From CADEED01 sp044871085 (GTDB lineage: Bacteria; Pseudomonadota; Gammaproteobacteria; Steroidobacterales; Steroidobacteraceae): a stretch of 11,714 nt of DNA. Positions 1-5,527 of this stretch are shown here, piece by piece; the stretch's first letter is position 1; each line of letters opens with the position of its first letter. A program made the position numbers and the translations under genes. Location of the stretch: NCBI GenBank assembly GCA_044871085.1, contig JBIOZI010000095.1:1-11714 (forward strand), given 5' to 3'. The notes beneath the pieces were generated by a model. It saw only the letters and a list, made by a program, of their open reading frames with translations, was not told the origin of the DNA and did not search any database.

Positions 1-2
1 TC

Positions 3-137
3 TACGGCGACGTCGCGGCGCTTGCGTGGAAATGGCACAAGCCGCTCTCCGCGCGATTGCAACCCGTCAGCGGCAAGAAGGCCGGCGACAGGACCGAGTT
101 CGAGAGTCAGTATCTATTCAACACGACGCTGCACTGA
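3..137 (+). CDS. C-terminal fragment of an unrecognised protein (cut by left edge)
   Basis: The frame is open from the left edge and gives 44 residues ending ...TEFESQYLFNTTLH before TGA at 135-137. It then stops 12 bases short of the convergent gene at 150, which is where a real gene would be expected to end. Codon use is GC-rich and the segment has no low-complexity or Arg-rich character of the kind seen in shadow frames. The final residues alternate polar and hydrophobic, which would suit a terminal beta strand, but there is no terminal aromatic residue typical of an outer-membrane barrel. I do not recognise the family. The start and most of the protein lie outside the window. Confidence 0.5.
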   Translation, partial: YGDVAALAWKWHKPLSARLQPVSGKKAGDRTEFESQYLFNTTLH

Positions 138-143
138 CCGCTG

Positions 144-159
144 CTCGCATCATTGCGAG
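144..159. terminator. Small hairpin between convergent genes
   Basis: CTCGCA at 144-149 pairs with TGCGAG at 154-159 around a TCAT loop. It spans the stop codon of the minus-strand gene (150-152) and lies just after the plus-strand stop (135-137). There is no T-run on either side and the stem is only 6 bp, so bidirectional termination is a guess based on position. Confidence 0.25.
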
Positions 160-1616
160 AACGAGAACATGAACGTCTTGTAGATGGTATCCAGGTAGAT
201 GAACAGCGTTCCGGGCCCGCCATACGGCGCGGACGGCAAGGACACCGTGAAGCTGCTCGTACTGCTGCTGCCGGTGCGGTTCGATTCCGTGGAAGATTGC
301 GTGAATGTCAGCTTGTTGGATTGCTTCAAGATCGAAGCGGTGCTGGCGAACCCGAGCTCGACGGTGTAACTCAGACTGGTCGTCTGCGAATTGGTGATCG
401 TGGAGCTGTTGCTCAGCGTATAGGTATACGTCGATGTAGTTGGGTCGGGCAGGAAGTTCACGGCATCGATGAGCACATAGCGCTTCGGATCCGGCGAGGG
501 TGAGGCGCTCGGATCGGCGAACGGGTGCACGCTCAGCATCTGTGGATAGTCGGCGGCCGTTATGCCATTCGCATTCAGGAAATTCAGCGTGTCGGCGCAG
601 AGCGCGGGCGGGATGGTGCTGTTGGGACGCAGACACCCCACGGCAATCGGATAGCCGCTCGAGGAATACCCGAGACTCGGCATCTGCGAGAGGTCCATGC
701 CCCACACGACGTTGCCTTGGAAATCCACATCGGCGGTGACCTGCGCACCGAGATACACGATGATTTCGTCATAGTCGTGATTGAGCGCATTGGACGCGGG
801 TCCGCGATACGTGCGGCTCGCGGCAGTGGTGATCTGCATGTCGGTCGACGTGCTGGTCGCGCCACCGAAGGAGTTGCCGAAGGAAATCGAAACGATGCCT
901 TTCGCGATGCCGTACGTGGAGGAGACGTTCCAGCTCTCGGAAGTGGATAGAGTGCTGCCGGTCATCGTGCCGGCTCCATACGTAATCGTCGACGGCCCCT
1001 GTCCCGGAGGCACGTAGATGACCGAACCGATGAGATACTTGGGTGAGAATCCGTAGCGCGTGATCGGCGGCGTGCTGTAGACGTACCCGATGAGAGAAGT
1101 AAACGGCCTGGTGGATTCGGCCGTGGCCTCCCACTTGTTCACGCAGACGGGAGGCACCCTGGGGTTGAACGGCATCAGTGTGCACGTGAGGTACATCGGC
1201 GCGGTGTCGGCAACCTGCGATGTGAAGGGGTAGCCGACGAAGCTGTCGAACACGGAATTCGGGGTGGGACTGATGAACCACCGGCCGTCGCAACGCGCGG
1301 GCTGGGAGTTAGGAACTACATTGCACGTGAGGTATGCCGGCGCGGTGCCGGGCACGGGTGTCTGATCCACATAGCCGACGAACGACACCATCCGCTGGAA
1401 TTGCGCCGGGGCGTGCGTGATCTGCCAGGTTCCCTGGCAGGCATCGGGCTTCTTCAAGGGGAACTGCGGTTCTACGCACCCGATGTACGTCGCGGCCAGG
1501 CCGGCGACGCTTGGCGGCGACGCCATGAGCAGGCCGGTGGCAAGCGCGGCGCACCACGCCAGTGCGCGCAGCGAGCGGGAACGGGTGGGGTCGCTGTACC
1601 TGAAGATCCGTTTCAT
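150..1616 (-). CDS. Secreted protein with three Cys-pair repeats and Ser/Thr-rich beta region, unknown function
   Basis: The protein has 488 residues. The ATG at 1614-1616 is preceded by GGAGG (1624-1628) at 7-base spacing. Residues 1-38 form a Sec signal peptide: basic n-region, hydrophobic ALAWCAALATGLLMA, likely cleavage after SVA (38). Three degenerate repeats follow at about 44-82, 95-130 and 142-179. They share Y-[IL]-x-C, a second Cys 10-12 residues later, then W and a closing F-x-S-[FL]-[VI]-G-Y. Each has one Cys pair (47/60, 98/109, 145/158), which could form a disulfide. A fourth, Cys-less start (YLIGSVIYVPPG, from 194) leads into a Gly/Ser/Thr-rich region. The last 100 residues have long alternating Ser/Thr and hydrophobic strands ending in LFIYLDTIYKTFMFSF. 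This resembles beta-pore-forming or adhesin folds, but I recognise no named family. The protein is exported or surface-exposed; its function is unknown. Confidence 0.85.
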   Translation of the reverse strand: MKRIFRYSDPTRSRSLRALAWCAALATGLLMASPPSVAGLAATYIGCVEPQFPLKKPDACQGTWQITHAPAQFQRMVSFVGYVDQTPVPGTAPAYLTCNVVPNSQPARCDGRWFISPTPNSVFDSFVGYPFTSQVADTAPMYLTCTLMPFNPRVPPVCVNKWEATAESTRPFTSLIGYVYSTPPITRYGFSPKYLIGSVIYVPPGQGPSTITYGAGTMTGSTLSTSESWNVSSTYGIAKGIVSISFGNSFGGATSTSTDMQITTAASRTYRGPASNALNHDYDEIIVYLGAQVTADVDFQGNVVWGMDLSQMPSLGYSSSGYPIAVGCLRPNSTIPPALCADTLNFLNANGITAADYPQMLSVHPFADPSASPSPDPKRYVLIDAVNFLPDPTTSTYTYTLSNSSTITNSQTTSLSYTVELGFASTASILKQSNKLTFTQSSTESNRTGSSSTSSFTVSLPSAPYGGPGTLFIYLDTIYKTFMFSFSQ

Positions 1617-1654
1617 AGCGCGTCCTCCGTGACTGCGGCCGTCGAATGCGGATG

Positions 1655-1660
1655 AGTATA
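1655..1660 (-). promoter_or_regulatory. Candidate -10 element for the secreted repeat protein
   Basis: On the minus strand the bases read TATACT, a good sigma-70 -10 match about 39 bases before the ATG at 1616. The region about 17 bases upstream (1678-1683) shows no convincing -35 box. It lies in the 73-base gap between the 59-residue microprotein gene and the secreted protein gene, so the latter may have its own promoter. Confidence 0.3.
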
Positions 1661-1689
1661 CACAGGCTGACGCGGTCAGGTCCCCCGGT

Positions 1690-1869
1690 CTATCTAGGTG
1701 TGCGCCGCGCTACCGGTTCCGCAAGCAGGTAGCGCTCGCCCAGCCACGACACGGCGCTTTGCAGTGCCAGGCGATAGTCGTGCCGCGACGTGCGCGTGGT
1801 CTCATCCGACTTCTGCTCCTTGGGGACGATGCGGCCCTGCGTGAAAAACGCGAACGTCTTGCGAGTCAT
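1690..1869 (-). CDS. 59-residue microprotein, paralogue of the one at 6565-6750
   Basis: Reading from ATG at 1867-1869 to TAG at 1690-1692 gives 59 residues starting MTRKTFAFFTQGRIVPKEQK. AGGAG (complement of 1875-1879) lies 5 bases before the start. The case for a real gene is the second copy: residues 30-52 contain DYR-x-ALQ-x-A-x2-WLG-x-RYLLAEP, and 17 of these 23 positions are identical in the protein at 6565-6750. N- and C-terminal parts differ, so only the core is conserved. The core has aromatic, basic and hydrophobic residues spaced like one amphipathic helix followed by a short turn. There is no signal peptide or membrane segment. I do not recognise a family. It lies between the broken HNH gene (31 bases upstream) and the secreted protein gene, all on the same strand. 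Confidence 0.75.
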   Translation of the reverse strand: MTRKTFAFFTQGRIVPKEQKSDETTRTSRHDYRLALQSAVSWLGERYLLAEPVARRTPR

Positions 1870-1874
1870 GGGAT

Positions 1875-1894
1875 CTCCTGTGTGATGACAGGAG
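1875..1894 (-). promoter_or_regulatory. Perfect hairpin covering the microprotein ribosome binding site
   Basis: On the minus-strand transcript CUCCUGU (1894-1888) pairs perfectly with ACAGGAG (1881-1875) across a 6-base loop, CAUCAC. The AGGAG Shine-Dalgarno of the 59-residue gene lies wholly in the 3' arm, 5 bases from the AUG. It could hide the ribosome binding site (thermometer-like or coupling-dependent control), or merely end transcripts of the HNH gene upstream. There is no U-tract, which argues against a plain intrinsic terminator. Confidence 0.5.
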
Positions 1895-1957
1895 CGCAGC
1901 CTAATGAGGGGCCGCCGGGCAGTCGTCAGGAAAGGGTCGTGGTTCGGTCTCGTTCAT

Positions 1958-1977
1958 GACGTTCCAGCTGGAACGTC
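1958..1977. repeat. 20-bp perfect palindrome, copy 1 (3' end of the HNH gene)
   Basis: GACGTTCCAGCTGGAACGTC is its own reverse complement. It falls 55 bases before the HNH stop codon and is read there as SSWNV; another frame of the same DNA reads DVPAG. The second copy at 2658-2677 matches at 18 of 20 positions and is flanked by the same AT on its plus-strand left side. Size, symmetry and in-gene location resemble the short palindromic elements that spread within bacterial coding sequences. Confidence 0.7.
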
Positions 1978-2657
1978 TTTGGCGCCTGGCCTGTTGAATG
2001 AGCACGTCGATCGCGAGGCCGTAGTCCATTTGCTCGTCTTTCCATCCCGCGGCTTGCGCGCGAGATCCAACGGCAACCTGCTTCCAGTCGCCAGGCGGCT
2101 GCTTGAACCCGGCAATGGCGCCCACGGCCGTGCCATTCGGCCTGACAAACCGGAACGCTCCATCATCGAGTATCTCGATGCGAATGCCGCCTTCGTGAAC
2201 GGCGCGATGGTGGAAGCGACACAGAGACACGAGGTTGGAGGGTTTCGTTTCGCCGCCGTTCACCCAGTGCTCGATGTGGTGCGCATCGATGTAATGTGAG
2301 TTCGCGCATCCGGGGAAGCGGCAGCCCTTGTCGCGCGCATTCAAGGCGCGTCTCAGCGGAGCGGAGATAGTTCGTCTCTTGCGGCCCACGTTGAGCGGCT
2401 CACCGTCGCCGTTCTCGACCAGCTCGACGACGCTCGCGTCGCAGGCCAGCCGCCGCGCGGTCTCCGCTGCCATCGAAGGCCCGTGTTCGAATTCGCAGCA
2501 GCCCGCGGTGCGGTCTCGCAGAGTCTCCTTGGCTACGTGCACCACGATCTGGTGGCGATCTGTGCCGGTGGTTTCCACGGCGCCGTGCGCGAGGAAGCTT
2601 TCGGCTACCAGGGCGAGGGCGTCCGCGCGGCGCGCGCCGAAGGAAACCGGGTCGGAT

Positions 2658-2677
2658 GACATTCCAGCCGGAACGTC
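2658..2677. repeat. 20-bp near-perfect palindrome, copy 2 (inside the HNH gene)
   Basis: GACATTCCAGCCGGAACGTC differs from copy 1 at two positions. It is translated in the HNH frame as DVPAGMS, between LELAVQ and the conserved-looking SDPVSFGARRADALAL. That is a spot where relatives, as far as I recall, have a variable loop, so an in-frame insertion is plausible. It is not a perfect palindrome itself, consistent with drift under coding constraint. Confidence 0.65.
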
Positions 2678-3262
2678 CTGCACGGCCAGTTCCAATGCTT
2701 TTTGAATCAGCGCGCCGGCTTCCGCCGGAACGCGGCAGTTGAGGATGAGCGAGCCGTCGTCGTCGTATCGAAGCTGACGCATCGCGACTGCTGCTGGCGG
2801 GCCTGGCGCGACAATTCCTCGGCGTCCTGACAGCGGCGATACGCGCGCACGAGCTTCTCGACGTGCTGCGCCGTGCCATGCTCGGCGATCATGAGCAGGT
2901 AGTCCTCGGTCTCGGTGCTCGCGACGCGCGTGATCTCGCGCGCCTTGGAATAGCTCAAGCGGCCGCACTCCATGGCCGCGGAAACCTTCGGCAGACTCTC
3001 GAGCGCACGCGCGACGCGCACCTTCTCCCGCGCCGCACCCATCGCCATGCCGCACTTCCAATTGAGCCAGTGGGCGCAGGACTGCGTCGCGCCGTCGGAC
3101 CAGCCATTGCGTTTGTCGAACTCGGCGATGAGCACCAGCCAGCGATGCTGTGCCGCGTTGATGTGGCCGGCCAGGGTGCAGATGTCGGCCGCGAGCTCGT
3201 CGATGGAACGCATGGCAGCTCCGTGTGATCCGGTGCAGTTCTTCGGGACTGGGTATGCGTAC

Positions 3263-3268
3263 AGTATA
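3263..3268 (-). promoter_or_regulatory. Candidate -10 element for the HNH gene
   Basis: The minus strand reads TATACT about 50 bases before the HNH start at 3213, inside the 162-base divergent gap shared with the TIR gene. It sits in a small inverted repeat (GCGTA at 3258-3262, TACGC at 3267-3271). No clear -35 box is visible. I found no convincing plus-strand promoter for the TIR gene in this gap. Confidence 0.3.
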
Positions 3269-3375
3269 CGCGCGATCCTGGAAGGACGTATCGCGAAATG
3301 CAGGATTGTTAGATGATCACTTCAGTCTCGCGGCGCCATTGGCTATCTACTACCCGCCGGACCGAAGGAGCAGAG

Positions 3376-4251
3376 GTGGCGACTCGGGTGTTCATCGCCT
3401 ACGCGCATGCGGATGCGGCAGTTGCCCGGCGGCTTGCGGTGGCGCTCGAGAAACGAGGCGTCACAGTCTGGCTCGACGAGAAGGAGGTGCGCATTGGTGA
3501 TTCCATCCCTCACCAGATCGGCGCAGGCTTGTCATCGAGCGACTTCGTCTGCCTCCTGCTGAGCAAGGCTTCGAAGAACCGGCCTTGGGTCGAGCGCGAA
3601 TACTCGGTGGCCCTGAGCCTGCAACTGGACTCGAAAACTCACAAGCCCAGGATTCTTCCCATCCGGCTCGACGGCAGCGAGCTCCCCACGCTGTTGTCCA
3701 GCGTGCTCGCCGCAGACTTTTCGACGCACTTCGATCTTGGGTTGAATTCGATTCTTTCCTCGATCGGGATCCCTCAGGGACCGGCCCCATTCGTGGAGCT
3801 TCCCGATGCGCTCTCCACCAGCGCAGGGGACGCTCGCACGGCGCTGGCGGCGGCTCTGACGAACCAAGACATGGAAGCGCTGACGCGCGTCTGGTACGCG
3901 GTGTTGGATTCGGCCCGAAAGTTGCGCGAGGAGCTGCAGCAGTCTCGTGCGCTGATCATCCGCCGGCAGATCTCCATCGGCGACGTGGATGGCTTGTTGG
4001 CGGAATCGCCGGATGCCGTCGCGGTCGTGCGTCTGCCGAAAGTCGTGATGATCGGCACGCTCTCCATTGAGCGCACGAGCGTTGGCGAACCGCTCTACGC
4101 GGTCCGAATGGAGGGGCTCGATGAACTGCTCCGGGCGTTGGGCAGGTGGCCGAGAGAAATTGCGAACCGGCATCTGCTCCTCGTCCCTGCCGGTATCACC
4201 TGGTCGAGCGACGCCGCAGACCACACCTTCGGGGAATTGACCTTCTACTAG
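3376..4251 (+). CDS. TIR-domain protein with an unrecognised C-terminal half
   Basis: The start is GTG at 3376, because AAGGAG at 3365-3370 sits 5 bases before it and the TIR fold begins at once (RVFIAYAHAD). This gives 291 residues. The TIR domain spans about 4-125: beta-A RVFIAYAHADAAVARRL, VTVWLDEKEVRIGDSI as the BB-loop region (30-44), SSSDFVCLLLS, and RPWVEREYSVAL (69-80). By comparison with the WVxxE motif of catalytic TIRs such as SARM1, Glu75 would be the NADase glutamate. Bacterial TIR proteins often cleave NAD+ or make cyclic ADP-ribose signals, many in antiphage defence; catalysis here is inferred. Residues 150-291 hold a helical stretch (180-225) and a beta-rich end that I cannot assign. 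No signal peptide or membrane segment, so cytoplasmic. It diverges from the HNH gene and runs tail-to-tail into the sirtuin gene, with overlapping stop codons. Confidence 0.9.
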   Translation: MATRVFIAYAHADAAVARRLAVALEKRGVTVWLDEKEVRIGDSIPHQIGAGLSSSDFVCLLLSKASKNRPWVEREYSVALSLQLDSKTHKPRILPIRLDGSELPTLLSSVLAADFSTHFDLGLNSILSSIGIPQGPAPFVELPDALSTSAGDARTALAAALTNQDMEALTRVWYAVLDSARKLREELQQSRALIIRRQISIGDVDGLLAESPDAVAVVRLPKVVMIGTLSIERTSVGEPLYAVRMEGLDELLRALGRWPREIANRHLLLVPAGITWSSDAADHTFGELTFY

Positions 4252-5090
4252 GCGGCACCAGCGAATTCTTCGCACACCGCGCGCAACTCTTCATCACACG
4301 GCTGGCTCACTTTGAGCGTGAACAGGTGATCCGCGCGCGTCCGCCCGAGGTTGATGGCGGCTATCGGCTTCCCCGCGGCGGCCGCCGCCTCCGCAAAGCG
4401 GAACCCCGAATACACCATCAGTGACGACCCGACGACCAGCAGCGCATCCGCACTCGCCACGCCCTCGAACGCACGGGCCACGCGCTCGCGCGGCACGGTC
4501 TCGCCGAAAAACACCACATCGGGTTTGAGGATGCCGCCGCACTCGGGGCAGTCGGACACCACGAAATCGCGGTGATCGCGATTCTCGAGGTCTACATCGC
4601 CATCGGGCGCCGCTCGCGCGTGCAGGTCGGCCCAGGTCGGGTTGTCAGCGATCAATCGTGTTTGCAGCTCGGCGCGCGCCATCTCGTGCGCGCACCGCAT
4701 GCACCGCACCACATCGAGTCTGCCGTGCAGATCGATGACGTTTCGGCTGCCGGCGGCGGTGTGCAGCCCATCGACATTCTGCGTGATGAGAACCTGCACG
4801 ACTCCCAGTGCACCGAGCCGCGCCAGCGCGTGATGCGCGCCATTCGGTCTTGCCCGCGCGATGATCGGCCAGCCCAGCACGCTGCGCGCCCAGTAACGCT
4901 GGCGCACCTCCGCGCGCGTCATGAACGGACGGAATTCCACCGGCCGCGCGCGCTTCCACTCGCCGTGCTCATCCCGGTAGTCGGGAATACCCGAGCCGGT
5001 GCTCACCCCCGCGCCCGTGAGCACGGCGACGCCGGGATGCGCCTGGAGGAATTCGCGCAGACGTGGCGAAGCCGCCGCCGCTGTCAGCAA
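4248..5090 (-). CDS. NAD-dependent protein deacylase, class II sirtuin (SIR2 family)
   Basis: The protein has 280 residues and all sirtuin signatures: GAGVSTGSGIPDYRD (26-40, NAD binding), TQNVDGLH (103-110), catalytic His122 in DLHGRLD, a zinc site of C130-x2-C133 and C181-x2-C184, and VVGSSLMVYSGFRF (219-232). The STGSGIPDYRD variant with a long Cys spacing is typical of class II, SIRT4-like bacterial enzymes. Sirtuins remove acyl groups from lysine using NAD+ and release nicotinamide; substrates here are unknown. The only reasonable start is TTG at 5088-5090. No ATG or GTG occurs in frame between it and the upstream stop at about 5184, and it has no Shine-Dalgarno of its own. A 55-codon frame with a strong ribosome binding site ends at 5084, overlapping the TTG, so coupling is possible. 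The 3' end overlaps the TIR stop. Confidence 0.93.
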   Translation of the reverse strand: MLTAAAASPRLREFLQAHPGVAVLTGAGVSTGSGIPDYRDEHGEWKRARPVEFRPFMTRAEVRQRYWARSVLGWPIIARARPNGAHHALARLGALGVVQVLITQNVDGLHTAAGSRNVIDLHGRLDVVRCMRCAHEMARAELQTRLIADNPTWADLHARAAPDGDVDLENRDHRDFVVSDCPECGGILKPDVVFFGETVPRERVARAFEGVASADALLVVGSSLMVYSGFRFAEAAAAAGKPIAAINLGRTRADHLFTLKVSQPCDEELRAVCEEFAGAA

Positions 5091-5251
5091 AAACTGATCG
5101 CCCGAACCGGCACCGCATGTCGTCGCGACGCGGCGCAGGCAAATCGCATGCGCGCCACCGTTGCGCCCGTCCCACAGGGGAGATCACGCGTGGACGTTCG
5201 CTCGCGATTCCGGCGCGGCGTGGAGCCGGCTTGCCCCCGAACTTCGTTCAT
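5084..5251 (-). CDS. Doubtful 55-residue frame overlapping the sirtuin start
   Basis: ATG at 5249-5251 is preceded by GGAGG (5260-5264) at 8 bases, one of the best ribosome binding sites in the window. The frame runs to TGA at 5084-5086 and overlaps the TTG start of the sirtuin (5088-5090) by a few bases. The peptide is Arg-rich with scattered Cys and resembles a shadow-frame product, and I recognise nothing in it. It may be a leader whose translation feeds ribosomes to the weakly started sirtuin, or the strong site may be chance. Confidence 0.28.
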   Translation of the reverse strand: MNEVRGQAGSTPRRNRERTSTRDLPCGTGATVARMRFACAASRRHAVPVRAISFC

Positions 5252-5527
5252 AGAGTAGTCCTCCATCTGGCTCAGCTCGCGAAACTAGGAGCGGCGGACC
5301 AATCTTTCAAGCCCCGCGACGTCGAGCGAGATGGGAATTGATCGCCACTGCGCGATGCTCGGGAATCAATTTGCGCGCTCCGTCGAACGATGGGCGCAGG
5401 GTCGCAGCGCCGTTCTTCTTTCTCTAGCATGCCGTGGCGGCCTACACGCGGGTGTCTGGTGCTCCTGCATCGCAACACCTGCGTCGCGGGCACCTTGCCA
5501 ACCAATTCCTCACCTCATGAGTTGGCC
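5091..5527. other. Divergent intergenic region, no convincing gene
   Basis: This gap separates the sirtuin from the PhnA-like gene. Apart from the doubtful 55-codon frame, the other frames give only Arg/Ser/Pro-rich shadows. An inverted repeat, AATTGAT (5336-5342) and ATCAATT (5365-5371), is the most AT-rich feature and could be an operator, but nothing confirms it. I see no clear sigma-70 promoter and no tRNA or recognisable structured RNA. Confidence 0.5.

Larger units (their letters stand above)
1901..3213 (-). pseudogene. DUF222/13E12-type HNH endonuclease gene, frameshifted
   Basis: The first half starts at ATG 3211-3213 behind GGAG (3219-3222, 5-base spacing). It encodes a helical DUF222-like region (MRSIDELAADICTLAGHINA..., then RSLPKVS-like and VRAYRRCQDAEELSRQ segments). 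The second half, in another frame, starts its recognisable sequence at about 2782 (RQLRYDDDGSLILNCRVPAE) and ends at 1901. It holds an intact HNH finger at about 2190-2330: CRFPGC, DAHHIEHW, then N and CRFHHRAVHEGG. Joining them gives about 437 residues, normal for the family. The shift lies near 2770-2800 and fits loss of one base; no slippery homopolymer is visible there, so mutation or sequencing error is likelier than programmed frameshifting. Such proteins are predicted nucleases, often multicopy and mobile-like; their role is unproven. Two copies of a short palindrome sit inside the gene (see the repeat entries). Confidence 0.85.

Noticed and set aside
924..935. GACGTTCCAGCT, identical to the first 12 bases of the HNH palindrome
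   Set aside because: The other half of the palindrome is absent (CTCGGAAG follows) and the bases lie in ordinary coding sequence of the secreted protein, so chance is enough.
4261..4273. GCGAATTCTTCGC stem as a terminator for the TIR gene
   Set aside because: It is only 5 bp, lacks a T-run and encodes the conserved end of the sirtuin.
3532..4275. 247-codon minus-strand frame opposite the TIR gene
   Set aside because: It is antisense to the catalytic TIR region and Arg/Gln-rich; it is a codon-bias artefact.
3376..5090. Calling the TIR and sirtuin genes a Thoeris defence system
   Set aside because: Thoeris ThsA carries a SIR2-like or other effector fused to a SLOG or TM domain and is co-directional with TIR ThsB. 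Here the sirtuin has class II deacylase zinc cysteines, no sensor domain, and the genes are convergent.
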